From Litorimonas sp039975855 (lineage in GTDB: Bacteria; Pseudomonadota; Alphaproteobacteria; Caulobacterales; Maricaulaceae): a stretch of DNA of 64,000 nt. Where the stretch lies: positions 62,001 through 126,000 of the forward strand of contig JBDWGH010000004.1 of the NCBI GenBank assembly GCA_039975855.1, in the 5' to 3' direction. A model generated the notes under the pieces. That model saw only the letters and a program-made list of their open reading frames with translations. It made no database searches and was not told the origin of the DNA. Every line of letters starts with the position of its first letter. Within the stretch, counting starts at the first letter, position 1. Made by a program: the position numbers and the translations under genes. Positions 27,063 to 36,630 of this stretch are shown here, piece by piece.

Positions 27063-28493
27063 ATGAAACGCATTCTGCTTTTAGGCGTAGCCGCTACGGC
27101 TCTCATCGCCTCCCCCCTCGCTTTTCAAACTTCCGCAGACGCACAAATAAACACACGTTCACAAGCGATGACAGTCGATCCGGAACGCGGCGTTCTAACA
27201 ATGGCGCCACTCTTGGAACGCGTGACACCAACCGTCGTTTCAATTCGCACAGTCCAAGAGGTCAAAACCTCCAGCTCATCCCGCTCCCCTGAACAGGAAA
27301 TGATGGAACGGTTTTTTGGTGGGCGTATACCACAACAGAACCAAGGCCCGCGTCAGGGTCTGGGTTCAGGCGTTATTTTTGATGCCGCTGAAGGCCTGAT
27401 CATCACAAACAACCACGTAATTAAAGACGCGGATGAAATCACAGTGACATTTGATGATCGCCGTGAAGTCGAAGCCGAGTTGGTCGGTACCGACCCACAA
27501 ACAGACCTCGCCTTGTTAAGAGTTGACACTCGCGGTCTTACTGAAATTCGCCTCGCAGAAACTGGCGAAGCCCGCGTAGGCGATTATGTTATCGCCGTTG
27601 GCAATCCGTTCGGTCTGTCCTCGACAGTGACCTCCGGCATCATCTCGGCCTTGGGCCGTGATCAGCGATCTGGAGATAATTATTCCAACTATATCCAAAC
27701 GGATGCCTCCATTAATCCTGGCAATAGCGGCGGGGCACTTGTGAATTCTAAAGGCGAATTGATTGGAATCAACACCGCCATTCTTTCTCGTTCGGGTGGG
27801 AATAACGGGATTGGATTTGCCGTACCCATTCGCACAGTTAAAAACGTGATGACCCAACTCCGCGAGAACGGCGAAGTCAAACGCGGTCGTATCGGCGTTG
27901 TTATTCAGAACGTGACGCCTGACCTGCGCGAGGCCTTAGGTCTGAAGTCTCTGGATGGGGCCTTTATTGCAGAAGTCGGCGAGGACACGCCCGCAGAGAA
28001 AGCTGGGTTAAAAGCAGAAGACATCATCATTGAATTTAATGGTGAAGATATTTTGGACAATAATGACCTACGAAATCTCGTCGGTCTGTTGCAGCCTGGA
28101 ACGCGGGCCAGCGTCACCTATTTGCGTGACGGCAAACGCCGTACAACGCGGATTGAAATTGAAGAGGCGCCTGAAGTGGATTCAGAAACCGTAACAGCGG
28201 GTTTTGATGACGAAGGAAACGCCATGATGGAAGCCTTTGACGGCGCTGAAATCACGAATATCCCGGCGGACCTGGAACTTCGAGGCGGAGACAAAGGGGT
28301 CTATGTGTCAAAAGTAGATCGCAGCTCTCGCGCCTATCGAGCTGGGCTACGTCGAGGGGACGTTATCCGCCGCGTTGGCCGCACAAACATTGAGAACCTC
28401 AATGACTTTGAGGATGCCATTTCGGCCGGCGAAGGTCCCTATGCTTTGCGCATAGAAAGCCGAGGACAAACGCGGTATTTGGCCGTTAAATAA
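27063..28493 (+). CDS. DegP/DegQ-like periplasmic serine protease
   Basis: 476 residues with a signal peptide. Trypsin-like domain with the triad His in TNNHVI (about 117), Asp in TDLALLRV (about 149) and Ser in NPGNSGGAL (about 222), followed by two PDZ domains (about 280-370 and 400-476). Protein quality control in the periplasm. Followed by a strong terminator. A hairpin at 26905-26943 lies in the 5' region. Confidence 0.93.
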   Translation: MKRILLLGVAATALIASPLAFQTSADAQINTRSQAMTVDPERGVLTMAPLLERVTPTVVSIRTVQEVKTSSSSRSPEQEMMERFFGGRIPQQNQGPRQGLGSGVIFDAAEGLIITNNHVIKDADEITVTFDDRREVEAELVGTDPQTDLALLRVDTRGLTEIRLAETGEARVGDYVIAVGNPFGLSSTVTSGIISALGRDQRSGDNYSNYIQTDASINPGNSGGALVNSKGELIGINTAILSRSGGNNGIGFAVPIRTVKNVMTQLRENGEVKRGRIGVVIQNVTPDLREALGLKSLDGAFIAEVGEDTPAEKAGLKAEDIIIEFNGEDILDNNDLRNLVGLLQPGTRASVTYLRDGKRRTTRIEIEEAPEVDSETVTAGFDDEGNAMMEAFDGAEITNIPADLELRGGDKGVYVSKVDRSSRAYRAGLRRGDVIRRVGRTNIENLNDFEDAISAGEGPYALRIESRGQTRYLAVK

Positions 28494-28500
28494 TTTAAGA

Positions 28501-28528
28501 AGCCCGTGTTCATCGCACGGGCTTTTTT
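28501..28528 (+). terminator. Rho-independent terminator after degP-like gene
   Basis: Perfect 8-bp stem AGCCCGTG/CACGGGCT with a 7-nt loop, followed by a run of T. It lies between the convergent degP-like and metH genes and directly abuts the metH stop. Confidence 0.9.
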
Positions 28529-31163
28529 AATAGTTCAAGATCGGTGCGAGCCAGCGTTCAACATCTTCAACGCTCATATCCTTTCGGCGCGCATAATCTT
28601 CGACCTGGTCTTTTTCGATTTTTCCGACACCGAAATAAACAGATTCGGGATGTGAGAAATACAAGCCTGAGACAGAGCTAGCCGGGTGCATTGCAAAGCT
28701 CTGGGTTAGGTCAATTCCAGTTTCTTTGGTTGCATCCAACACACGGAAAAGCGTCGCTTTTTCTGTATGATCAGGTTGGGCGGGATAACCGGGAGCGGGG
28801 CGAATACCTGCATATTTTTCCGCAATCAGATCTTCGCCAGATGCAGTTTCATCTGGTGCATAACCCCAAAACTCACGGCGAACACGTTGATGTAAATGCT
28901 CTGCAAAAGCTTCCGCCAGGCGGTCGCATAGAGCTTTGAACAGGATAGCATTATAATCATCCCCGTTTTCCTCAAACCGCTTAGACTGAGCCTCTTCACC
29001 CAGTCCAGCCGTGACGGCAAAACCGCCAATATAATCGCCTGCGGGTGCGCAGAAATCGGAGATGGAATAATTTGGTTTGGCTTTCGTGCCTTTGGAAATT
29101 TGTTGCCTAAGACCATGGAAATTTGCCAGGGTTTCACTTCGCGCCTCATCGGTGAAAACACGAACATCATCGCCATTCTGTTCAGCAGGCCAGAACCCAA
29201 ACACCGCATTCGCATTGACCCATTTTTCGCTAATGATTTGGTCCAACATCGCATTTGCATCTTTGAACAAATCACGCGCCGCTTCGCCGTAACGTTCATT
29301 TTCAAGGATCGCAGGATATCGGCCTTTTAACTCCCACGTCGCAAAGAAAGGCGTCCAATCAATGAAGTCCCGTAGATTTTCCAACGGGTAATCCGTTAGA
29401 GTTTTCGTCCCAAGGAAAGACGGCTTTGGCGGCGTGTAACTGTCCCAGTCCGTCGTCCACGGATTGTCCCGAGCTTCCTTTATGGTCAGGCGCGCTTTGG
29501 CTGATTGTCCACGTTGATGTGCTTCTCGTGCCTTTGAGTAATCCGCACGCAATTCGGCAGCATACTCTGCTTTTCCGTCGCCCAAAAGTTGTCCCACAAC
29601 CCCAACGGCGCGGCTGGCATCTGTCACGTAAACCGTTGGGCCTGCTTTATAAGCAGGTTCAATTTTGACAGCTGTGTGTGTTTTGGATGTTGTGGCGCCG
29701 CCAATCAAAAGCGGCATCGTCATCCCGCGTTTTTGCATGTCTTGACCAACGTAAACCATCTCGTCCAGGCTAGGGGTAATCAAACCCGAGAGACCAATCA
29801 TATCGACATCATGTTCGATCGCCGCGTCCAGAATTTTCTCGCCCGGAACCATAACGCCCAGATCGACGACATCATAGCCGTTACATTGCAGGACCACGCC
29901 GACAATGTTCTTGCCAATGTCATGAACGTCACCCTTCACCGTGGCCATCAAGATTTTGCCATTTGATGAACCGGCCGTGCCAAGCTCCTCTTTCTCGGCT
30001 TCCATAAACGGCATCAAATGCGCCACAGACGCTTTCATCACGCGAGCGGATTTCACGACTTGAGGCAAAAACATTTTACCTGACCCGAAAAGATCACCGA
30101 CAACATTCATGCCGTCCATCAACGGACCTTCGATGACATGAAGCGGGCGAGCGGCAGCCTGGCGGGCCTCTTCGGTATCCGGAACGATGTAATCTGTAAT
30201 CCCTCGGACGAGTGCATGTTCAAGGCGTTTTTCAACTGGCAATTTGCGCCACTCATCATCTTTAACTTGAGCCTTGGCTTTTCCGTCACCACGATATTTT
30301 TCAGCGATGTCCAACAAACGATCCGTAGCATCATGACGGCGATTTAGGATGACATCCTCGACTCGCTCACGCAGCTCATCAGGGATATCGTCATAAATGG
30401 TCAGTTGTCCGGCATTCACAATGGCCATATCGAGACCAGCCGGAATCGCGTGATAAAGAAAGACCGAATGCATGGCTTCGCGCACGGGATTATTCCCGCG
30501 AAACGCGAAGCTCACATTAGATAAGCCGCCTGAAATACGTGCATGAGGTAAATTCGCCTTGATGCGTTTGCAGGCCTCAAAAAACGCTACGGCATAGTCA
30601 TTGTGTTCCTCAATACCCGTCGCTACGGCAAATATATTCGGATCAAAGATTATGTCCTCTGGTGGAAACCCAACCTTCTCCACGAGGAGGTTATAGGCCC
30701 GTTCACAAATTCGGAACTTATCATCGGCAGTCTCAGCTTGACCTTCTTCGTCGAATGCCATGACAACAGCAGCGGCACCGAGATCACGAACTTTGCGGGC
30801 ATGAGAAAGAAATTCCTCTTCGCCTTCTTTCATCGAGATAGAGTTTACTACAGCCTTGCCCTGAACGCATTTCAAGCCTGCTTCAAGGACCTCCCATTTC
30901 GAGCTGTCAATCATGACTGGAACACGAGAAATATCAGGTTCGCCTGCCATCAATTGCAAGAATCGAGTCATCGCTGCGACGCCGTCAATCAAACCATCAT
31001 CCATATTAACGTCGATTATTTGGGCACCGCTTTCGACTTGCTGACGCGCAACGGACAAGGCTTTTTCATAATTGTTATTGACGATGAGTTTTTTGAACCG
31101 AGCTGAACCAGCTACGTTCGTCCGTTCACCAATATTGATAAATTGTGTAGCGTTCGAGGACAT
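28527..31163 (-). CDS. metH: Methionine synthase, C-terminal part (pterin, B12 and activation domains)
   Basis: 878 residues, the cobalamin-dependent methyl transfer part of a split MetH. Domains in order: pterin-binding (FINIGERTNVAGS, about 1-280), cap (about 310-400), B12-binding with DVHDIGKNIV at about 413 where His is the lower cobalt ligand, and the AdoMet activation domain (about 570-878). It sits 3 nt after the homocysteine-methyltransferase gene. Split MetH is usual in Caulobacterales. Needs cobalamin, consistent with the BtuB and riboswitch nearby. Confidence 0.95.
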   Translation of the reverse strand: MSSNATQFINIGERTNVAGSARFKKLIVNNNYEKALSVARQQVESGAQIIDVNMDDGLIDGVAAMTRFLQLMAGEPDISRVPVMIDSSKWEVLEAGLKCVQGKAVVNSISMKEGEEEFLSHARKVRDLGAAAVVMAFDEEGQAETADDKFRICERAYNLLVEKVGFPPEDIIFDPNIFAVATGIEEHNDYAVAFFEACKRIKANLPHARISGGLSNVSFAFRGNNPVREAMHSVFLYHAIPAGLDMAIVNAGQLTIYDDIPDELRERVEDVILNRRHDATDRLLDIAEKYRGDGKAKAQVKDDEWRKLPVEKRLEHALVRGITDYIVPDTEEARQAAARPLHVIEGPLMDGMNVVGDLFGSGKMFLPQVVKSARVMKASVAHLMPFMEAEKEELGTAGSSNGKILMATVKGDVHDIGKNIVGVVLQCNGYDVVDLGVMVPGEKILDAAIEHDVDMIGLSGLITPSLDEMVYVGQDMQKRGMTMPLLIGGATTSKTHTAVKIEPAYKAGPTVYVTDASRAVGVVGQLLGDGKAEYAAELRADYSKAREAHQRGQSAKARLTIKEARDNPWTTDWDSYTPPKPSFLGTKTLTDYPLENLRDFIDWTPFFATWELKGRYPAILENERYGEAARDLFKDANAMLDQIISEKWVNANAVFGFWPAEQNGDDVRVFTDEARSETLANFHGLRQQISKGTKAKPNYSISDFCAPAGDYIGGFAVTAGLGEEAQSKRFEENGDDYNAILFKALCDRLAEAFAEHLHQRVRREFWGYAPDETASGEDLIAEKYAGIRPAPGYPAQPDHTEKATLFRVLDATKETGIDLTQSFAMHPASSVSGLYFSHPESVYFGVGKIEKDQVEDYARRKDMSVEDVERWLAPILNY

Positions 31164-31166
31164 GAG

Positions 31167-32219
31167 TTAGACCGCGATCTGAAAAGGTTCGAGACCCGAC
31201 AAGCGCAAAGTCGTTTTCGGGGTCACGGGCATGCGCGGCGCTTGCCCATCCGCAGCGACAGCAATAGCCGCAATATGATCCGGTGTTGTTCCGCAGCATC
31301 CACCGAGGACATTGACAGTTCTCCCCGCAATCCAGGGTGAAATTTGCGCTGTCATATCCGCAGGGCTTTCATCGTATTCGCCAAACGCATTCGGAAGGCC
31401 AGCATTAGGAAAAGCGATAACACGGGTTTCCGCGACACGGCTGAGCGCTTCGATATGTGGGCGCATTTCATCGGCGCCCAGCGCACAGTTCAATCCGACC
31501 GCCCAAGGTTTGGCATGAGCAATCGAGATGTAAAATGCTTCCGCTGTTTGACCAGACAAGGTACGGCCGGAACGATCTGTAATAGTACCTGAAATAATGA
31601 TCGGCTTTTCTTTACCCAAGTCAGCAAACACGGCGCGGCAGGCCGCAATAGCAGCCTTGCAATTCAAGGTGTCGAAAACGGTCTCAATTAGAATTGCATC
31701 CACATATTCGAACATGGCTTTAACTTGTTCAACATAGGCATCTTTGACCTCATCAAAGGTGACATCGCGAAATCCAGGGTCCTCAACCTTGGGCGAGATA
31801 GACAGGGTTTTATTCATGGGTCCAACAGAACCTAAAACAGCGCGGGGCTTTTCAGGTGTCTTTTCAGTCCAAGCATCCGCCGCCGCTCTTGCCACTTTGG
31901 CGGCTGCTAGCGCGATTTCTGGTGCAAGGTCAGCCATGCCGTAATCATCTTGGCTGATAGAGGTCGCGTTAAAGGAGTTGGTCTCTATAAGGTCTGCACC
32001 GGCCGCAAGGAATGCATCATGGACAGATCTGACAGCCTCGGGTTTGGTGAGAACCAACAGGTCGTTATTACCCTTTAATGGGCTAGGCCAATCCGCGAAT
32101 CGCGTGCCACGAAAATCATCTTCTTCCAGCTGTTTCTTCTGCAACATCGTCCCCATTGCCCCATCGAGCATAAGAATTCGGTCAGCACTTGCAGCGGTAA
32201 TTTCATCCCACACGGACAT
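31167..32219 (-). CDS. metH: Methionine synthase, homocysteine S-methyltransferase part
   Basis: 350 residues carrying the zinc-dependent homocysteine-binding domain of MetH, with zinc ligands in GLNCALG and GGCCGTTPDH. Transfers the methyl group from methylcobalamin to homocysteine together with the following gene. The start is the ATG at 32219, with GAGGAGA 5 nt upstream; the frame stays open to 32573, but that part runs antisense across the cobalamin riboswitch. Confidence 0.95.
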   Translation of the reverse strand: MSVWDEITAASADRILMLDGAMGTMLQKKQLEEDDFRGTRFADWPSPLKGNNDLLVLTKPEAVRSVHDAFLAAGADLIETNSFNATSISQDDYGMADLAPEIALAAAKVARAAADAWTEKTPEKPRAVLGSVGPMNKTLSISPKVEDPGFRDVTFDEVKDAYVEQVKAMFEYVDAILIETVFDTLNCKAAIAACRAVFADLGKEKPIIISGTITDRSGRTLSGQTAEAFYISIAHAKPWAVGLNCALGADEMRPHIEALSRVAETRVIAFPNAGLPNAFGEYDESPADMTAQISPWIAGRTVNVLGGCCGTTPDHIAAIAVAADGQAPRMPVTPKTTLRLSGLEPFQIAV

Positions 32220-32260
32220 GGTAATCTCCTCTTCGCCGCGCCGTCTAACAGAGTGAAACC

Positions 32261-32287
32261 AAAACGTATATAAAGAAAACGTTATAT
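32261..32287 (-). promoter_or_regulatory. Direct repeats in the metH upstream region
   Basis: Two near-identical 12-mers, AAAACGTATATA at 32261 and AAAACGTTATAT at 32276, 15 nt apart on the + strand, between the metH start and the riboswitch. Position fits an operator for the divergently read metH genes. The binding protein is unknown. Confidence 0.35.
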
Positions 32288-32334
32288 GTATGAAATCTAA
32301 CACTTGCGCTTTTATATGGTTCACGCCATAGCGC

Positions 32335-32496
32335 CGCCGTTGGTCACCTTTAGCCGGGTGCGAACATGGGAATGGAGTGCGAATCTCCGACGGCTCCCGC
32401 CGCTGTGAAGCATGAGGGTCGCAACATATGTCACTGCATTTGCGGGAAGACGTTGCGAACTGTTTGAATGCCAAGTCAGAAGACCTGCCAACAAAG
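32335..32496 (+). promoter_or_regulatory. Cobalamin riboswitch
   Basis: Adenosylcobalamin-sensing leader of the btuB-like gene. Recognisable consensus blocks are GGTGCGAA..GGGAA, CCCGCCGCTGTGA at 32396-32408, GTCACTGCATTTGCGGGAAG and the B12 box AAGTCAGAAGACCTGCC at 32473-32489. The closing helix is GTTGG (32339-32343) with CCAAC (32488-32492). Downstream, ACTCCAA (32556-32562) is fully complementary to TTGGAGT (32609-32615), which contains the ribosome site, so translational control is likely. Confidence 0.93.
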
Positions 32497-32620
32497 TCGC
32501 CAGCGCGCGCGGGCGGGATGTACCGATGCGCAATGGGAATAGCCAATTCTGGCTTACTCCAATGACGACACAATCAACGTCACCCGACTCTGTTTGAGCG
32601 GGATACTTTTGGAGTGTGAC

Positions 32621-34561
32621 ATGAAGAGACTATTATTGAGCGCGGCAATTGTCGCAATGGCCAGTCCGGCTTTGGGACAGGTTCAGGCGGACAGAGACCA
32701 GGAAGCGAAACGTATATGCTCTGGGCCAGCTGTCGATAAGAAAACAGACGACATTCTGATTAAAAGCTGCGACCCACTGCCTTTTTACACCGACCTAGTA
32801 ACGGTGACTGCGGACCGACTTGGGTATACCCGTGTAGATGAAATCACAGTCCCTGTTTCAATTATTACAGAAAAAGATATCAAATACCGTAACCAAGGCG
32901 TCGTCGCCGACCTACTCCGCACTATACCTGGCCTTTCTGTCAGCCAGAATGGCGGTGCAGGATCCCTCACCCAAATCCGCCTGCGCGGATCTGAAGCCAA
33001 TCATGTCGTCGTCATCTTCGATGGTGTAGAAGTGTCCAACCCGTCCGACGGCGCGTTTGATTTTGGCGGGTTACGGACAGAGGATATCGTCAAAATCGAA
33101 GTGCTACGCGGTGAACAATCAGCGCTTTACGGTTCAGACGCTATTGGCGGCGTTATCAACATCATTACTCGCGCGGGCAGCACGACCGAGAACTGGCGCG
33201 CCAGCGTAGAAGGCGGCAGCCGTGGCACCTTTGAGGGGCAAGTCAGCGCCATCATACCGCTCGGCGATGCAGCCCTAACAGTCAATGGCAATGCGTTCAC
33301 AACAAATGGATTCGATGTTTCAGGATTGGATGGAGAAACAGACGGCGCAAAAAGCCGCACACTAAACGTCGGCTTAAATAATGTTGAGTTTGGGGGTATC
33401 ACCTTTAGCGGCAAGTTTGGATCATCCGTTCGCGAAACTAACTTCGACTCCGACTCTGACTTTAACGGACGTCTCGATAACACGAATGACGAAACTGAAG
33501 TCAAAACCGAGACTGCCCGTGTAGATGCCCGTTTTACGCTCGGCGGATTTGATCACAAAATCACGGCCCATATGGTTGAAACGGACACTGACACCGTTGG
33601 CGGTTTTACGTCTAGATCTATCGGATCAAGACATGTCGCAAATTGGGCCGCCAAGCGTAACTTTAGTGAAAACCATAGTTTCACCGCCTTTGCAGAAGCA
33701 GAGCATGAGCAATATGAAATCCATCCCAATTTCACGGAGCCTGGGGCAGAACCGGACAATTGGACATATAGCCTTGCGGGTGATTACCAGTTCGCCAAGA
33801 ATGACATAACACTTACCGCATCCGCTCGACACGATATCAACGACATCTTTGACGACGCAACAACTTGGCGGTTAGGTGCGGGTTACGGATTTAACTGGGA
33901 TGGCCGTGTCCGCGCATCTATCGGAACGGGTGTTAAAAACCCGACCTTGATTGAACTGTTCGGATTTTTCCCAGCCTCCCGTTTTACCGGGAATGAGAAC
34001 TTACAACCGGAAACATCCTTGGGTTTCTCTGTTGGATATAAACAGTCTATCGGCAACCTAGACCTTAGCATAGATGCCTTCCGATCGGAATTGCAGGACG
34101 AAATCACAACGATATTTAATCCCGACTTCACATCAACAGTTATCAACCTTGAGACGGATAGCGCGCGCCAGGGTATTGAACTAGCGGCAAGTTGGTCTGC
34201 CGATAACCTTAGTCTTTCCGGTTCGGCGAGTTTTCTCGAGTCTGAACAAGATGATATAGAAGAAATCCGTCGTCCCGATTTCCTGGCGAGTGCAACGGCT
34301 ACTTGGACACCTACTGAAGCCATCGCCTTCACCCTGAATGTCGATCACAATGGAGAGCAACTGGATACTGATTTTGCGACGTTCCAAAATGTTGAGCTAG
34401 ATAGCTTTACGCTTGTTGGTGCAAATGCACGATATGATTTAAACGATCACGTCGCCCTTACCTTGCGTGGGTCAAATTTACTTGATGAATCATATCAGGA
34501 AATAGTTGGATATGCGTCTGCAGGCCGCGGCATATTCGCTGGTCTTGAGCTCGACTTTTAA
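32621..34561 (+). CDS. btuB: BtuB-like TonB-dependent vitamin B12 receptor
   Basis: 646 residues. Signal peptide ends SPALGQ; a TonB-box-like LVTVTADR is followed by the plug domain (IRLRGSEANHVVVIFDGV, LRGEQSALYGSDAIGGVINI) and a 22-strand barrel ending in the outer-membrane sorting Phe (LELDF). The upstream cobalamin riboswitch makes B12 or a related corrinoid the likely ligand. Start ATG at 32621 has GGAG 7 nt before it. BtuFCD-like genes lie at 51-53.5 kb without a visible riboswitch. Confidence 0.93.
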   Translation: MKRLLLSAAIVAMASPALGQVQADRDQEAKRICSGPAVDKKTDDILIKSCDPLPFYTDLVTVTADRLGYTRVDEITVPVSIITEKDIKYRNQGVVADLLRTIPGLSVSQNGGAGSLTQIRLRGSEANHVVVIFDGVEVSNPSDGAFDFGGLRTEDIVKIEVLRGEQSALYGSDAIGGVINIITRAGSTTENWRASVEGGSRGTFEGQVSAIIPLGDAALTVNGNAFTTNGFDVSGLDGETDGAKSRTLNVGLNNVEFGGITFSGKFGSSVRETNFDSDSDFNGRLDNTNDETEVKTETARVDARFTLGGFDHKITAHMVETDTDTVGGFTSRSIGSRHVANWAAKRNFSENHSFTAFAEAEHEQYEIHPNFTEPGAEPDNWTYSLAGDYQFAKNDITLTASARHDINDIFDDATTWRLGAGYGFNWDGRVRASIGTGVKNPTLIELFGFFPASRFTGNENLQPETSLGFSVGYKQSIGNLDLSIDAFRSELQDEITTIFNPDFTSTVINLETDSARQGIELAASWSADNLSLSGSASFLESEQDDIEEIRRPDFLASATATWTPTEAIAFTLNVDHNGEQLDTDFATFQNVELDSFTLVGANARYDLNDHVALTLRGSNLLDESYQEIVGYASAGRGIFAGLELDF

Positions 34562-34568
34562 ATTGAGA

Positions 34569-34597
34569 TTGGGTTGACTAATCCCCGGTCAACCCAA
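34569..34597. terminator. Hairpin between convergent btuB and oxidase genes
   Basis: Perfect 10-bp stem TTGGGTTGAC/GTCAACCCAA with a 9-nt loop across the 3' end of the oxidase gene and just after btuB. It lacks a T-run on either strand, so it may halt transcripts weakly or only stabilise 3' ends. Confidence 0.4.
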
Positions 34598-36098
34598 GAT
34601 CATCGAGCAGGTCGTTCGAGAAAACAAACCTCTCCTCTGAGTCCGGAAGGAGCCGCTCTCGTCCGCTTTTCCAACGCAATATCTTATCACCATATCCCGC
34701 CTGCAAGCGGGATTTGGTCAGCCCATGAATTTTGCCCCAATGCTGGGTATAGGCAATACCAGCCTGATCGAAACGGCGCAAAATTCTCTTAATCGCATCG
34801 CGGGACGCTGGTGTATCCAGGCCGTCAATATCTAAAACACAACTCGGATCAAACCGCGTAAAGGATAGGTATCCATCAGTCCTTTGAACGTAACGCAAGG
34901 CAATGATTAGCGGCGCAAATTTTTCGTTCACAACAGTTCTAACGATATCAACGACCTCAGTCGTGAGAGCAATCGGAACGCAAAACCCAGATCCCATAAC
35001 GCCGTTCTTTCCCGACGTCAGATCATAGGTTTCTCCGGGAGTTCCCTTAAACTCTTTTGCTTTCTGTTGAGATTTTAGAAGCGCGTTTACTAGGCTTGGT
35101 CCAATCGTTTGATTGCCCCCGACGAGCTTTCCTATGATTCCTGGTAGGTCATTATGTAAGCCATGCCCGGATTTTAACTTATAATCCACGGGGTAATTAT
35201 TGGGACAGTTCACCTTAAATCGTGTCGTGACATAGACATCATCTCGCCCGATACCTGGATTTATGACGGCTTGAAAAAAATATGGATTTTGATCCGTTAT
35301 GGGGAAATGAACCCCCGTGAAATCCAGTGTATTTAGCGCTTTTCGTACCTCCGACATTCGCATCTGGCGGCGATATGAATCTAGCAGATATCGGCCTGTT
35401 GATCGCATCATGTAGGAATGAACGATGCCTACGGCTCCTAAGCCAATTAATGCAGTCTGAAAAAGCTGCTCATCTCTGACAAGTTCAGCCCCTAATTTCT
35501 TTGCGAACTTTGCATTCATTGTGGGATTTCGCGGGCTCTCAATCCACAAGTTCTGAGTTGCGGTGAGGAGTTGAAAACCAGCTACTTGGCTGGGCATAGC
35601 CCCTACCCCAAGAGCGGAACCATGCGTATTCGCGCTGATCGCGCCACCAAGTGTTTGACCATTGCTCGCGCCAGAGGTCCGTAAAGCTTGTTGCCGACTT
35701 CCTGTTTCCAGAGCCATGTTAATTTCGGAAACTAAGCACCCAGATTGAGCTAGAATGAGCTCATGTCCGTTTCCAAGAAAGTCATTGGAAAGATTTGTCG
35801 GAGTGACATTGAATTTATAATTCAAACGGTCCGTTTGCAGAATCCATCCATCTTTGACAGACGGAATTTCTGAAAAGGACCATTTGCTACCGATAGGCCG
35901 CAAACGCATTTTTTTCTGGACTGCGTGGCCAATTAGAGACTGAATACGGGTAGCGGTTTCTCGCATTCGCGATAGCGCTGGTCTCGTATTGTGCGAGTTC
36001 TTTATTCGCCAAACTCCGGCAATCGGAACATTTTCGGTTTCATGAAAATTGATATATTTCTTTGTTTTGTGAAATGTCAGGTGAGCATCAGCAACCAT
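34578..36098 (-). CDS. FAD-binding oxidoreductase of the VAO/PCMH family
   Basis: 506 residues. FAD-binding domain with RPIGSKWSFSE and NGQTLGGAISANTHGSALG, the VAO/D-arabinono-lactone-oxidase type flavin motif. The C-terminal part has a QHWGKIHG motif near 460, like ALO-domain enzymes that oxidise sugar lactones or polyols. Substrate unknown. It ends the operon after a small lipoprotein and is convergent with btuB. Lower GC than the flanking housekeeping genes by eye, suggesting an accessory gene. Confidence 0.82.
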   Translation of the reverse strand: MVADAHLTFHKTKKYINFHETENVPIAGVWRIKNSHNTRPALSRMRETATRIQSLIGHAVQKKMRLRPIGSKWSFSEIPSVKDGWILQTDRLNYKFNVTPTNLSNDFLGNGHELILAQSGCLVSEINMALETGSRQQALRTSGASNGQTLGGAISANTHGSALGVGAMPSQVAGFQLLTATQNLWIESPRNPTMNAKFAKKLGAELVRDEQLFQTALIGLGAVGIVHSYMMRSTGRYLLDSYRRQMRMSEVRKALNTLDFTGVHFPITDQNPYFFQAVINPGIGRDDVYVTTRFKVNCPNNYPVDYKLKSGHGLHNDLPGIIGKLVGGNQTIGPSLVNALLKSQQKAKEFKGTPGETYDLTSGKNGVMGSGFCVPIALTTEVVDIVRTVVNEKFAPLIIALRYVQRTDGYLSFTRFDPSCVLDIDGLDTPASRDAIKRILRRFDQAGIAYTQHWGKIHGLTKSRLQAGYGDKILRWKSGRERLLPDSEERFVFSNDLLDDLGLTGD

Positions 36099-36106
36099 GA
36101 TGTGCC

Positions 36107-36442
36107 CTACTCTTCATCATCTAGAGACCCGATATCACTAATCGGTTTTCCGCATTGATACTCAATTGTGAGTGGCGAGACAGTTCCCAGTGAAACCACG
36201 TGTATAAGACTCTGAAAGACATTTGGGTTGATGCTGACTTCGTTAATTATACTGGTATCGCATTCTGTAACGAGCGTATGTTTCCCACCTTTAAAAATTG
36301 TCGCGGTACTATTTTCGACAATCATGTCCCCAGTAGGATTTGAAATTGGAACGATCACTTGGTGGTGCGTACACGCCGAGATATATAGTGGAATTATCGC
36401 AAGCGCCGCGGGGTATATTTTGATTTTTTTCAATTTACTCAT
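36107..36442 (-). CDS. Small hypothetical lipoprotein
   Basis: 111 residues with a basic N-terminus (KLKKIK), a hydrophobic stretch and lipobox YISAC. The mature part is mostly beta-prone, with two cysteines in VTECDTS and YQCGKP. It ends 8 nt before the FAD oxidase gene and is likely cotranscribed with it. No family recognised. Confidence 0.65.
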   Translation of the reverse strand: MSKLKKIKIYPAALAIIPLYISACTHHQVIVPISNPTGDMIVENSTATIFKGGKHTLVTECDTSIINEVSINPNVFQSLIHVVSLGTVSPLTIEYQCGKPISDIGSLDDEE

Positions 36443-36630
36443 GGCAATCTCTCCTCAATGAAGCGGATTTCCATGTTGTCGACAAAGATTTTTAAGTCAT
36501 CGAAATTGTAAAAATGCGCCCATAGCAACCTTATTATTTAATCTAATGGTTGTAAATGGTAGGAGGTCCAATTTTTATCTAAGGCAAAATTCTCCAGAAG
36601 CTTGGCATCGAATTATCGCGCCGCGATTAA

